This document shows positions 24,501-36,008 of a stretch of 64,000 nt of DNA, piece by piece. The stretch covers positions 496,001-560,000 of the forward strand of contig NW_027305510.1 in assembly GCF_039555335.1 (NCBI RefSeq), in the 5' to 3' direction. Each line of letters begins with the position of its first letter. The stretch's first letter is position 1. Source of the DNA: Amphiura filiformis (lineage: Eukaryota > Echinodermata > Ophiuroidea > Amphilepidida > Amphiuridae). The notes beneath the pieces were generated by a model. The model was not told where the DNA came from. It searched no databases and saw nothing but the letters and a program-made list of their open reading frames with translations. The position numbers and the translations under genes were made by a program.

Positions 24501-25190
24501 TATCAATATCGGGCTCCGCCTCGTAATCGCATACTGCAGTTATTGTTCATTTTCCTATACACAATACACAGTTGAACAGTAACGTCTCTCACCATTGACG
24601 TATGACCTCTAAAAATAGTGTAGGCCTATGTTAGAGGTAAAGGGCATTGCCTAGTTAACGTCACTGTGTGAAAAATAACCGGCCAATATTTTTGTACTCT
24701 CTGAAATTCTAGAAAATGTAGTTTTGTAACATGTCCTAAATTTTTAGCTAATTTATGTTTGGAAATATTCGCACTTTGGTGTTTTAGTAAGGAAGGGCAC
24801 GGCATGGCCTGCAAAATTCCCTGTGTAAATCGAATGCAACCTTTAGTGACTATTACTCACTTGTGGACCACTCTCCTCCGAAGGGCATTAAAGCTAAACC
24901 ACTTGACGGATATTTTTTGTACTTGCTGTCAATCAAGAATAATGTATACATTACATGTAGGCTAAAAACTGAGTAGGTGGGGCATCTGCAAATGTTCGTA
25001 AATATGTAAATGACAGATAACAGCAAAAACAACTCCCATATCTGTCCATACAACTTTGGTCAGTGGAGCGAGTCCGGGGATTTAAAGTGGGTGATTATTG
25101 ATTGGCAATTGCCATATTTGGGCACAAGTGCAGTCCAATGTGCAGCTGGGCTAGTCTTTATCGATTGATTTTGCTGGAATAATACCCTGT
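24501..25190. other. Non-coding; nothing recognised
   Basis: No open frame, splice pattern, RNA or repeat that I can support. Confidence 0.4.
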
Positions 25191-25285
25191 TAACCAGGTT
25201 TAAGTACTGTAAATGTCGAATCATGTTTGCTGTGCAGCATAACTGCACTATGGAAAGGTTGAGGGTTCGAGCCCCGGCAACGCCA
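25190..25285. repeat. Dispersed repeat with B-box-like sequence, second copy near 30428
   Basis: CAGGTTTAAGTACTG, GTCGAATCATGTTTGCTGTG and TAACTGCACTATGG are shared by 25197-25255 and 30428-30486. In the first copy it is followed by GGGTTCGAGCCCC, a good RNA polymerase III B box, so a tRNA-derived SINE is possible. No A box was found at the right distance. Confidence 0.5.
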
Positions 25286-25292
25286 TCGTGTT

Positions 25293-25399
25293 GTGCCCTA
25301 CCGATTTTCTCTTTCATTTTTGTCAGAGGGACACTTTTCTTTCATTTTTTGTCAGGGGCACTCTCCCCCCCCCCCCCCCCCTTCCCGGCTACGCTACTG
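25293..25399. mobile_element. Truncated copy of the CAGTAGCGTAGCC hAT-type MITE
   Basis: GATTTTCTCTTTCATTTTTG, GTCAGAGGGACAC and GTCAGGGGCACTC match the interior of the element at 1589-2017. The right end is the family terminus (GGCTACGCTACTG). The left half is missing. Confidence 0.75.
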
Positions 25400-26000
25400 C
25401 CGAAATTGTGTATGTTTTGATGGGCCAGTTTGCGTGATCGCGAAGCGCAAAATTTTGCAGTGCAATTTTATCATATTTGGCCAAAAACACGGTGCTTTTC
25501 GATGTACTAAAAAGTTGCACAGGGCAATCATTGCTTTATTTTTTCTGCTAGGATTTTAGGGGATGTTCGGCATAGAAAAAATTACAGGGGTGTACCCGGT
25601 AACCCGGTTCTTCAAGCTTCCTCCGCCTGTAAATGCAAGATGATCCTCTATTATATTCAGTGGTGGTGATAATAAATTAATAATCTGTATATGTATACTA
25701 CCATATAACATTATTGTAAAATTTGTCGAGACTAAAGAAGAACACAACGATATTGCAGCTTTATAGTAATTTAAAGAGAAGAACAGAAGGAACTGACACA
25801 AACCTCAAAGTTAAGTTATAGACAAGACAATTTTTAACACTTCATAATCTCTGACTGTTGAATGACTTATCGAAATACATAAAGCACCTGATCAAACATG
25901 CACCCTTATCTGATGACATGTGCTTTTGTTCTGGTTTTACTGAAACATTTGCGCGGGCGAAAAAAAGTCAGACTGTTTTGTATTTTTTTGCTTCAGAACT
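25400..26000. other. Non-coding; nothing recognised
   Basis: No supported gene or repeat. AT-rich unique-looking sequence. Confidence 0.35.
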
Positions 26001-26179
26001 AATGTTGCTAAAGTTTTACACCCCCCCACTTGCCAAAAAAACCTTTTACCCCCCCCGTTCATACAGACATACGTTCATACACCCAAAACGTTTCACCCCC
26101 CATTCAGGAATCCTAAAATTTTACGGCCCCTACATATTTTCCAGCCCCCACCACCAAAGTATTTCTGAACACTCCCTCA
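26000..26179. mobile_element. Partial MITE ending in the AGGGAGTGTTCAGAAATACT terminus
   Basis: Pyrimidine-rich sequence ends at 26179 in the inverse of AGGGAGTGTTCAGAAATACT. The same terminus opens the element at 28312. The left partner is not found, so the copy seems truncated. Confidence 0.55.
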
Positions 26180-26544
26180 GATTAACAGATGAGCGGACGC
26201 CAGTGCTGCCCACTGCACCCCCCCCACCGGGCCCGACCCCCGCTCCCCCACTGAGACCCTGCCCTGTAGAGAATAATGTTATTGAACAATAATAGCAAAA
26301 TGAAAATATTACCACAAGTTTGATAATGCAGCTGAATTATACTACAGGAACTCAATGATTTCATTTTTAATGCTTCAGTTCAAAGGTTATTATACAATGT
26401 ACATGTCTAAAATATACTAGTATTAGCCTAGAATATCAGAATATCGGACAATCTTGTTAAGTATAATTTTCAAAATATGGGTCGTATAACGTGAAACAAA
26501 ATTATCACGATTCAAAAACTATTGTGTTGTTCATATAATACACT

Positions 26545-26760
26545 GTCGAAAATAAAGGTTCTTAAAATCTTAAAGGCCTTAAAGAAGAACCTTTTCTTGT
26601 CCTCAATATGGAACCCTAAAAAAATTCAAATGAAATAAACCTTTAGATTCATTAGGTTCTTCAACCTTTGCAGAACCACTTTTGGCCTTTAGATATCCTT
26701 TTTGGTTATAGATGGTTCCATTATAGAGGACATATTTTAGAACCCTTTTTTCTAAGAATG
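26545..26760. repeat. Degenerate repeat with GGTTCTT / AAGAACC motifs
   Basis: AAAGGTTCTTAAAATCTTAA at the left, then AAGAACCTTTTCTT, TTAGGTTCTTCAACC, AGATGGTTCC and AGAACCCTTTTTTC. Inverted GGTTCTT/AAGAACC motifs suggest an old palindromic MITE. No clean ends or target duplication. Confidence 0.45.
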
Positions 26761-26779
26761 TAAAGTCGACAAGTCGTTC

Positions 26780-26780
<1 letters not shown>

Positions 26781-26845
<65 letters not shown>

Positions 26846-26903
26846 TAATAATAATAATAATAATAATATTGATAATAATAATTACAATAATAATAACTTT
26901 AAC

Positions 26904-26962
<59 letters not shown>

Positions 26963-26965
26963 TAA
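26781..26965. repeat. AAT trinucleotide microsatellite
   Basis: About 180 bases of ATA/TAA repeats with a few interruptions around 26845-26905. Confidence 0.97.
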
Positions 26966-27102
26966 TTATTATAAATAAGGCCTACATGTGTTAATAAAAT
27001 GTATTATATAATAAAATAAAAGAAAAAAGGTGGTCTAAAGGAATCAGTCCTTTCATTTTATATTAACTTAGGGCCTACAATACGATGGCTTACTTCTAAA
27101 TA

Positions 27103-27106
<4 letters not shown>

Positions 27107-27141
<35 letters not shown>
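27107..27141. repeat. Poly(A) tract
   Basis: An uninterrupted run of more than thirty A. No LINE or SINE body is recognisable upstream, so it could be a microsatellite or the tail of an unrecognised retroposon. Confidence 0.85.
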
Positions 27142-27142
<1 letters not shown>

Positions 27143-27805
27143 ATCTGCGTTTTGCATTATAAATGATACAATATGCACGGTGATTGTAAGCAATAATGGT
27201 TGGCAGCAAATAGTGGCTAGCCTACATTACCATGTAGGTTATATAAATGTATTGCTGTTGTATAGCAGACTCCTTTATTAAAATGCTACTACTAGATATT
27301 TGACCTTATATGGTAAGGTATATATATATATAAACATATATATATATATATCTGAAAATAATATACACACAGTTACCACAGATACGCTTCTACTGTGGTG
27401 GGATGTTGTATTGTGTATTTCAGTTGAACCGAGAAATGGTTGATTAAATATGGGACAATATGGACCTAAAGGCGTGACTGGTGATCGTTAAGCTTACACA
27501 ATGCTTATTACACAAATCGAGGTTCAATGTTTTTTTATTATCACTTACCCATAATTGCAACAGTATACAATAGTATCCAAAGATTGGTAAAATCGTGCTT
27601 CAATATTACAGCATTTGACATGTATTACAAGCAATAGACATCCATGTTAACATACTTTGCACACTATAAAATATATCTTGCGCTACTAAGTACACGTCAT
27701 TCCAAAAAGATATTTGCTGGCCTGGGATATGTTGTGTTGTAGCAGAGCGTTATTTGACATAGTGAACTTTAATACTCAGTAAAAGGTTGTGTGATTTGGT
27801 CGTCA
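27142..27805. other. Non-coding; short TA microsatellite near 27318-27352
   Basis: AT-rich sequence with a TATATA stretch. No supported gene. Confidence 0.4.
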
Positions 27806-27810
27806 GAATT

Positions 27811-28089
27811 GGGCTATTCCATTTAAAATCCACACTACCCCTGTGGAAGATTTAGCTAAAGTCTTCCACAGAGGGAATAAATGTTTTGAATAGAATAGAC
27901 AATTGGGTAACTTCCATTTGAAATACTCCCTCCTGTTGTGGAAGATGTAGGTAAAGCCATTATACAGGGGGAGTATGGGTTTCAAAATGATTAACCCTGA
28001 CCAATTACATTTGAAAAACATACTCCCCCTGTGGAAGATATTTCCAAAATCTTCCACAGGGGGAGTGTGGATTTCAACTGGAACAGCCC
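27811..28089. mobile_element. MITE with GGGCTATTCCA ends, ATT duplication
   Basis: The left end GGGCTATTCCATTTAAAATC pairs with the inverse of GGGCTGTTCCAGTTGAAATC, and pairing continues through CCACACT and CCCCTGTGGAAGAT. ATT flanks both ends (27808-27810 and 28090-28092). 279 bp with internal TGTGGAAGAT direct and inverted repeats. Shares its terminus with 29971-30324. Confidence 0.8.
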
Positions 28090-28311
28090 ATTATATCTTC
28101 CGGGACAGGCCCACGGGGCTTGCGAACATGACGGAATGCCAAGTTTTCTTACTCAGTAAAAGACGAGTCAGTCATGGGATCATTGCCAATATGTTGAGTT
28201 GAATTTGTAGACTTCCTTTTCTGCTTCTGGGTATATTATTCAGATAAAAACGTGAAAATAGCAGAGTTTTCAAATATTAAGTTGAAATGTCAAGCTTCTT
28301 ATTCTGGATAA

Positions 28312-29836
28312 GGGAGTGTTCAGAAATACTTTGGTGGGGGGGGCTGGTAAAAAGGGAGGGGGAAAAGTTTTGGCCCTTAAAAGAGGGGGGACCAAAAAGT
28401 TTTAGGTGGTAGGAAAGGGGTGCCAAAAAGTTTTCCGCTTTAAAACCCACAATTTTCGCGCGCTTCACGCGCATTGGTTGAGACCCTCTATATCACTTTT
28501 AACCATGTTAACATGGGCAAGTTTTGGTTTTCAGTGCTTTTGTTTGAAAAAATGATGGCACTTAAGTTAATGTACATATCTATTAATTAATATAACATTA
28601 AAGATGATCAGCAACATGCAACATCTGGGTTGGTCTAAGAAATACTGGCACTTTTTATTATAGAATTTTATATCTCTTCAAAGTAAGGCCGTATAAAATT
28701 AATGTTTTGGTTCTCGTCCAGAGGATTTTCATGAATTGATGAGGGAGGGAGGGAGGTTTTTTGTTTGTTTTTTTTTTTTTCAATGTAAAATTAGCATTGT
28801 CAGTAGTTTTCGGTCTTCTCCAACAGTGCTCGAGGAAACGATGAGGCCCTTTTTTTTTTTTTTCAAATGTGAGATACTGAACCCCCTAGAGTACCACAAA
28901 AAGACTTGGAAGTGATGCTTGTTCTCTAATAAACTTATTTATATGTATGAAGATTTCATAAATCATTCCAAAGTCTAAAAAAATTGAAAAATCTAAAAAA
29001 AAAAAAAAAATCTGACAAATCCCAGAAATTGAGGAGGGAGGGGACGAGAACCAAAATATTAATTTTACAAGGCCTAAGCTACAAACATGATTACCGGTAG
29101 GGCCTATGTACCAATCTGATCAAAATACAGCTAATATTGATAAATCAAGAAAATATTGCAAATAAATTGGATTTCTTTGCACGTAAACTGCACACTTCAG
29201 TTTACTATTTCTCATTGCAAAGTTATTTTGTACACATAGGCCCATGAGTAGATTGACGATAGGGCAGAGTGGGCACAGGCCCAGATGCCACGGTCTTTGG
29301 GGGCCAAAACTGATACCTGTGTACATTTGCGTGACCAAATTAATTTAATATTTGACCATTAGCTTTTTGCATAAATTAGTTCCATTTTAACAATATTTGA
29401 CCATTCCAGCTTCAATACATAGGCCAAATTTTTTGCGCGGTTCGCGCGCATTTGTACTATCATAATAGCCACGGATCCAAATTATGCTGATGTGCATATG
29501 AACCTCCACATAAATTCTCTATTTCATTTATCCCTGTAAAATCAGATAAACGCCCTGATTTGGGACAAATCTAAATTAATAAAATGAAAATGTCCTTGTG
29601 CTTGTATTTCATGCGCAATTGTCCCACAGGGAATGTTTCAAATACATTTGCCTCCCTCAATGACATGTGACCCAGTTACCACACCACTGGAAACAACACT
29701 ATTAAGTATGTTTGTTATACATTTTGTACGATAATACGGGTCAAAAAAGTTTAGCGGTCCATCGAGGGGGGTCAAAAAAGTTTTCGAGCGAAAAATTTGA
29801 GGAAGAGCAGCCCCCCAAGTATTAATGAACACTCCC
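28312..29836. mobile_element. TIR-bracketed element, GGGAGTGTTC ends, TAA duplication
   Basis: The left end GGGAGTGTTCAGAAATACTT pairs with the inverse of GGGAGTGTTCATTAATACTT at the right. TAA flanks both (28309-28311 and 29837-29839). The 1.5 kb interior is non-coding and includes a nested MITE (28687-29074). It may be one element or two half-copies that happen to face each other; the matching TAA favours one. Confidence 0.6.
28687..29074. mobile_element. Nested MITE, GGCC...TTTTGGTTCTCGTCC ends, TAA duplication
   Basis: The left GGCCGTATAAAATTAATGTT matches the inverse of the right GGCCTTGTAAAATTAATATT, continuing TTGGTTCTCGTCC. TAA flanks both ends (28684-28686 and 29075-29077). 388 bp with poly(T)/poly(A) runs inside. 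Confidence 0.8.
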
Positions 29837-29970
29837 TAATCAGGGAAAACATCTGAACTGTTGAGTGCAAACTAGAAGGTAAAATAATTAGGCCTATAAT
29901 AGGTGCATGCAGGTGCATCATCGATTTCAGCTGATTTCCTACTTTCTGGTTTCTTTGTAAAATAGTTAAT

Positions 29971-30324
29971 GGGCTATTCCAGAAAATAAATGACACCCCA
30001 CCCCCTATAGAGGAGTATTAAACTTTTTAATCAAAGAAATGTCTGGATTTCCAAGTCTGCTTTCTGAAAACGACTGGAATTCCAGTTGCCAATGTCGCTT
30101 GAAAAAGCTTGGAAATCCAATTAAATGAAGGAAAAATCACGGAAATGTCTCAAATGAACTCTCAAATTCAGGATTTCTGACTTTGGATTATTTTTCTGCT
30201 GGATTTTTTTCGCCTTTGGACACTTAAAAAGTCTGGATTTTCAACAATCACGACTGGACAAAAAAAGTCCGGAAATCCGAGGCTCCTCTATATGTGTGCA
30301 TCTAGATATTTTCTGGAATAGCCC
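29971..30324. mobile_element. MITE with GGGCTATTCCA ends, AAT duplication
   Basis: GGGCTATTCCAGAAAATA at the left and its inverse at the right. AAT flanks both (29968-29970 and 30325-30327). Internal GTCTGGATTT and TCCGGAAATCC motifs recur in both orientations. 354 bp, non-coding. Confidence 0.8.
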
Positions 30325-30726
30325 AATGCTGGTTTGTCACTTAGGCCTATCTAGCAAAATTAGCTAAAATTACACGGTCTTGACGGTCCAATAACCAAAA
30401 AAATCATTCGTAAAATACTGCATTCCCAGGTTTAAGTACTGCAAAGGTCGAATCATGTTTGCTGTGCAGTATAACTGCACTATGGGACACCATTTTGACA
30501 TTCTGTGACAATATGGGCCATCGGCCATAGTATTATAAATGAATGCATAGTAATTTCTCGATAATAATTTCCAGGTCTGCCAGTGCCGTCCGCCGCCTGG
30601 TCTGATCATTTCGTTTTACGCACATTGCCCTCTATTGAAAAATAATATTTCCATGGTATAATTTGGATGGCGTAAAAATAATAGGCTATTTTAGAATAAT
30701 TCAAGGCCTTCCTTGTAATTATTTTA

Positions 30727-31210
30727 GGGTGGTGCAATAATTATGTGTACCCCCGGGGTGGTGAATTATAGGGGGGGGGGGGAAAGATTTTTTGGCAGGC
30801 CAAAAGGGGGCAAGCATTTTTGGCAGGTCAAAGGGGGTCAAGCGATTTTAGGCAAGTCAAAGGGGGGGCAAGCGATTTTTGGCACAGATATTTTGGGCAC
30901 CGTTTCTATATTATGCCCTAAAAAGGTGTAGGAAAACGATAGGAACACATTCAAATATGCAAAATTTCCTGCTCGCTGCGCTCGCATTATATGGTAAGAC
31001 AATTTAAGGTTGTAAATTCAGGTTCCCCAAATCTTGCATTGGTAAGGGGGGGCAAAGATTTTTTGGCACATCAAAGGGGGGGCAAAGGTTTTTGGCACGT
31101 CAAAGGGGCCAAAAATGTTTTGGCACGGCCAGTGGGGGAGCAAGCGATTTTTGGCAGACCATTTTGAGAATTCACCACCCCGGGGGTACACATAATTATT
31201 GCACCACCCC
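30727..31210. mobile_element. MITE with GGGTGGTGCAATAATTATG ends, TTA duplication
   Basis: About 42 bp inverted ends, GGGTGGTGCAATAATTATGT then ACCCCCGGGGTGGTGAATT. TTA flanks both ends. The interior has repeated GGGGGCAAGCGATTTTTGGC-like units and GCTCGCTGCGCTCGC. A partial inverted copy lies at 56015-56298. Confidence 0.85.
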
Positions 31211-31355
31211 TTATGGCTCAACTCCAATGGCGGCCTTACGGGGAGAGGGGGTTAAAAGGGGAAATTCTCCCACCTCGAATATTTTTTCTTTCCCCACCCC
31301 ACACTTTTAAAGCATAAACGCCAAAATTACACAAAATTTCACTTTTTGCCCACCT

Positions 31356-31501
31356 CAGTAGCGTAGCCAGGATTTTAGTGTGTGGTGGAAAAGCCAAATT
31401 CGTCCCCTTTTGTCAATTTTCCCCATTTTTAAGTCATCTTGCCGTTCCCATTTAAAAAGTTCAGGGGGGGCAGTTTTCCTCCCAGCTCAATCCTGGCTAC
31501 G
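31356..31501. mobile_element. hAT-type MITE, CAGTAGCGTAGCCAGG end, 8-bp duplication
   Basis: The left end is CAGTAGCGTAGCCAGG and the right is CCTGGCTACG, slightly short. The flanks carry a perfect 8-bp duplication GCCCACCT (31348-31355 and 31502-31509). 146 bp, internally deleted relative to 1589-2017. Confidence 0.85.
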
Positions 31502-31822
31502 GCCCACCTTGACAAAATGAAAAGCCCGGACAAAACCAGCTAACACTTTCTTTTGATCTTTGATCTATTTCTGTTATATTATATCATCAAAAGTAAAATC
31601 ATCTTTATTTATTCTATTTTAAGTTAACTCTATACTATTTTCCTTTCAGTTTCTTATTATATTCTTTTCAATCTTTTCTTTTATAGTGCTTCTGTGGCCC
31701 TTTTCTTTTTCCCTTTATAATGTGCTTTGCGTAGAACTATAAGCTGACAACCAAGTTATTTTTGTTAATTCAGATGCTACATGTATATTTAAATAATATT
31801 TTCTGTCTGTCATGTTGTATTA

Positions 31823-32102
31823 GGGACCGTTCACAAACACTTGTAAGGGGGGCCTGATGCAAAAAGGGGGCCCTGAAATTTTTTGACCCTCCTAGGGGGG
31901 GCCCTGAAAAAATGACCACAAATTTTCCTGGAAAAATTGAGTTTATATGCTTTTCTATGGGGTTGACCCATAATTTTCATGTCAAAAAGGGGGGCCTGGA
32001 ATTTTCGAGGTCTGTAAAGGGGGGAGGGCCCTAAAAATTTTCGCGATAACATTTTTTTGCATCAGGGCCTCCCCCCCCTTACAAGTGTTTGTGAACGGTC
32101 CC
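31823..32102. mobile_element. MITE with GGGACCGTTCACAAACACTT ends, TTA duplication
   Basis: GGGACCGTTCACAAACACTT and its exact inverse, with TTA at 31820-31822 and 32103-32105. 280 bp. Same family as the insertion at 6224. Confidence 0.9.
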
Positions 32103-32385
32103 TTAACCCCATAAGTGCCATAACCTTGAGGCCTGAATTGTAAAAACTGGAGGTGGCGGAAAGAAACTGAAAAAAAAAAAATGTGTATAATTTTGCCAGG
32201 TGGGACGTTCTCCTTCCCCTCCCCCCGATTGAGACCCATTCCCCAAACCCCCGGGATCACTCATAATTATACAAAGTTTGTAAGCATGCTTGTGAATGAA
32301 AACGCGGAATTTGTTGTTGATGCATGATGTGTGGCATAAACAGCAAGTAGTATAGTGAAAGTCAGCTTCCCAAAGTCTGCTTGGG

Positions 32386-32885
32386 CACATCCCGGGGGGG
32401 CACTTCAATATGAAATGGATATAGGTGTAGGGCTGGCACTTTCGCACCAAGGGGCATTCGGTGAGAGCAAAATGTAAAAAATATGGGGTCATTGGGTGAG
32501 AGCATGATTTTTGGCATTCGGTGAGAGCAAAATGTAAACTGGGGTCATTGGGTGAGAACATGACCTTTTTTTAAATGGAATAGTTGGGTGAAAGACGAAA
32601 ACAGCGCCACAGAAACCTCGAAAATCAAATTTCTAGTAGTAAATGGCTTCAAATTTCTTTGTTTTTTTCAAAATAAGTAACAAAATCAGTGATAAATGAA
32701 AGTTGCTGTTCAAATTGAACTAGTAAGGGTCTTTGGGTGACAGATCAAATGGAAAAATAGGGGGTCTTCGGGTGACAGAGCATGTGTTCGTAAAAAAATA
32801 TGGGGTCTTTGGGTGACAGCGACGCTGAAAAAGGGGGTCTTACTCTTAACAGCCCTACATACGTGTCACCTCCAAAGTTGGCACA
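32386..32885. repeat. Repeat with GTAGGGCTG ends and multiple GGGTCATTGGGTGAGAGCA units
   Basis: GGTGTAGGGCTG near 32424 and the inverse of GTATGTAGGGCTG near 32855 may be terminal repeats. Between them, variants of GGGTCATTGGGTGAGAGCA or GGGTCTTTGGGTGACAG occur about seven times with AAAATGTAAA between. Non-coding. Confidence 0.6.
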
Positions 32886-33774
32886 TCCTCGTGTAAAATT
32901 GTTCGAAGACCACCCCCCCAAATCAAATCCTTGTTAAGGGACCGTTCATTATTTATAGGGGAGGGGGGGGCGGGAGGATTTCAAAATTGAGTTCATAAAG
33001 TTACACAACCCCCTATTAGCAGCATCTAAAATTACATAACCCCCCTATTGCCGCCAAAAAAAATGTAACCCCCCTCACATCGAGAAATAAATTTTGCTGG
33101 TATACCATGGCCGGTTTCACCTTTTGATGGCCCCTGGGCATGGCAACATGATTGCCACCTCTGGCTCTTCGTATAGAAGACACCCCTCTCCCCACAATTG
33201 TAAGCCAAGTTTTTTCCCAAGCTGTCCCCAGAAAATATGCTAGTTTCAATGCTAAAATTCAAAGAGAGATGTATCGGAGTCACCGAGCCGGGGGGCAAAA
33301 TTTCCAAATCGTCCCACTGATCTGCTACTAAAAGAACATTACCTGGACAAATGCGCCCAAAGCGAGTGAAAAAAAACTAAAATGAACAAAATTGAGGACA
33401 ATGTGGCCCAAAATCATTCCAAAGGATGATGCATATACATGTAGGGCTTTCACAACTTTTGGTTAATTTAGTCCCAGTATACAAGTTTTATGCTTTTTCC
33501 AAGCATCGGAGGAGCTGCCCTAGCACTCATCTATAATAAATTACTGAGTTTGGCGACTTGGTAAGGCTAAAAACTTCTACGTTTTACATTATTTCGGAAA
33601 ACGGATTTTTGCGTTGCGTAGAGTAAAGTTGTCCGCACCCCAATAAAACGTCCAATTTTGTTTTTGTTTACGTTAAGGGTGTCAAATTATGTTAATTAGT
33701 TTCAAAGCCACTAGCAAAGCACCTGCATACTAAAAAATGTTGACATAGCCTGAATTAGGCCTTCTATCCTGTCA

Positions 33775-33860
33775 TCGGTGTGAGGATATTATACCTGTAG
33801 TCTCAACTATTACATGACACTGTAGAAGTATGCCTGTAGTCTCAACTATTACATGACACA
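33775..33860. repeat. 39 bp tandem duplication
   Basis: CCTGTAGTCTCAACTATTAC followed by ATGACAC occurs twice in a row, with GTAGAAGTATG between. Confidence 0.85.
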
Positions 33861-34059
33861 GTAGAAACTCAATTAACATCTATTGTTTATTCAACTAATT
33901 TATCAACATTAGCATGTATTCTGTGTTTTTATGGAGAACCTATAGTCAACAGTAGATTGTTTGTTTATTGAATTAGTTTGTAAGTGAAACTTTTGAAGGA
34001 CAAATTAATCAGGGTTGTAACTTTATATGAAATAGAGTGTAAGGAAATGAGAATAAAAT

Positions 34060-34440
34060 TGTTTCAGCTGCACAGTGGTGTAGCCAGGACTTTTTCAGAG
34101 AGAGAGAGAGGGGGGGGGGGGCAGGGCAAGGCAAATTTCGGGGATTGTCACAAATGGGCTAAAGAGTACGACAAATTGATCCAAAATGGGCTAACAAATA
34201 AAAAGTACAACAAATGCATAGAAATCTAAAATATCAGATCAGCCAGCAGGCCACAGGGGCCAAGAGGGATGTGAATAAAATTGTGTTCATCTGCTCAGTG
34301 ATGTAGCCAGGACTTTTGCAGGAGGCAGGGGCAGCAAGGTACATTTCAAGGTGGGGGACAAACTTGGATGAAAATGATAAAAAATTAGCTAAAAGGTACA
34401 ACAAATTTGTCCAAAAAGGGCTAACTAGAGCTAATTGCGC
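34060..34440. repeat. Tandem ~215 bp duplication with GTGGTGTAGCCAGGACTTTT
   Basis: TGTAGCCAGGACTTTT recurs at ~34079 and ~34303, each followed by a G-rich tract and by a GGGCTAA-, AGTACAACAAAT- or GGTACAACAAAT-containing stretch. The linker (ATGCATAGAAATCT, CAGCCAGCAGGCCACAGGGG) has another relative near 36065-36120. GTGTAGCCAGG resembles the hAT-type MITE terminus. Confidence 0.6.
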
Positions 34441-35279
34441 ATACACATATACGCGACCTTAGCAATAGCTAATTAACTAGGCATATGGCTAATTAGCCCA
34501 GCTATCTAGCATGCATGCATGTATTAAGGCATATAAACAGCCAGCAGTAGTATAATATGCTGATTTTACTGAGAGATCTTTTTTGAAATGCACTGTAATT
34601 TGAAATTGACCATAGGGACAATGGGAGCAAGGTTAATTTGTTAGCTCACCTATAGCATATGTGAGTTCAAAAGGTCCAGCAGTTTGGTGTAATTCATTGG
34701 AATATACATGTACGAGGGTATAACTATAACAGAAGTTTGTAGTATCATATAATTAGGCCAAGTAAAATAAAAAACATGTTTCAAGTCCAGGTTTTTGTAA
34801 AAAAGGAGGAAGAGGGGGCTTTTTATTTTATATTTTCATGGCAAAATCGGTGTGAATACCCATAATTTGAGCTGTTTTAGCATACACAATAATGCCTGGA
34901 AAAAGGAGGAGGCCTCTTTTATTTTTGTTCTGAGGATATAGGCCGGCCCCTCTAATTTTCATAAAACCTTCCAAAAGTGTTTCTTGTATATTAGCAAGGC
35001 TATAGAAATATTTCTGCTTCCTAGATATATTTTTTGAAAAGTTATAACTAAATAAATATATAATTGAAGAAACCTCAAAAAAGGAAGCGGGAGGGTATGT
35101 GAAACATGTTTATTTTTTTATTTGGCCTTATAATTATTAATTATATTACATAATTATTTTCCATAGTTGTGAAATCATTTTGTTAACCAAAAATTATTCA
35201 ATATGCATGTAAATATTTCTGTGCAACTTTGGTCATGCGCTATTAGAGTGCGACTACCTAAGGTATTCTGCCTCATACT

Positions 35280-35960
35280 GGAAGTAATATCTGTATGACC
35301 TTTGACCCCAATGACCTTTGACCCCAATGGATGAATACAATGTGTAATGTTATCATGCTATAATATAATTTGTGGAATGACTTAGCATTTTTAGTAGCAG
35401 AACAGAAAATCACATCAGCCATAATGACCTTCGTATGACCTTTGACCTCAAGGCTAATGCATGTGTCAAGTGACGTCATCTTGCTGTGTAATTCGTGTTT
35501 ACAGGAGTAGCAGTTTTAGTAAAAATAACAGGAAATAACATTTTCGGCCATAATGACCTTTCCATAACCTTTGACCTTGAGTTGGTCACGTGACGTTTGT
35601 GCCACCAGCTATTGGTCCTGATGACCAAGTAACATTGTTGTACCATATATATTTGCGACAGCAGCAGCATTTTAGGGTATTTGGTCATATACCGGAAGTA
35701 TCCCCTTAATGACCTTTGACCCCAATTCTGGACAATAACTTTTAGACACTGGGTATAGCTGATGCATGTACCCAAGTGCCATCATCGTGCTGTATAATTT
35801 GTGGAAGAAGTAGTATTTTTAGTGAAATCACGTTTTTGGCCATTGACCGGAAGTGGATGACCTTTGACCTGAAGTTGATCATGTTTCATTTGTCCCCCCA
35901 CCCAATGGTCCTAATGACCAACTATGGTCAACATGGCTCAAAGCATATGGCTACGGTGGC
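35280..35960. repeat. Tandem ~150 bp block with repeated TGACCTTTGACC
   Basis: TGACCTTTGACC or TAACCTTTGACC occurs at about 35298, 35316, 35438, 35570, 35711 and 35860. It is part of a diverged tandem unit that also has GCATGTACCCAAGTG-like, GTCATC, TGCTGTATAATTTGTG, GTAGTATTTTTAGT and GGCCATAATGACC segments, in about four to five copies. TGACCTTTGACC matches the DR1 response element of nuclear receptors. The block ends at a GAAA microsatellite near 35980-36005. Confidence 0.75.
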
Positions 35961-35977
35961 TCATTATAAGATTGACA

Positions 35978-36008
<31 letters not shown>

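Noticed and set aside
25858-26292. 144-codon Pro-rich frame
   Set aside because: It runs through C-rich MITE sequence, has no domain and no splice signals.
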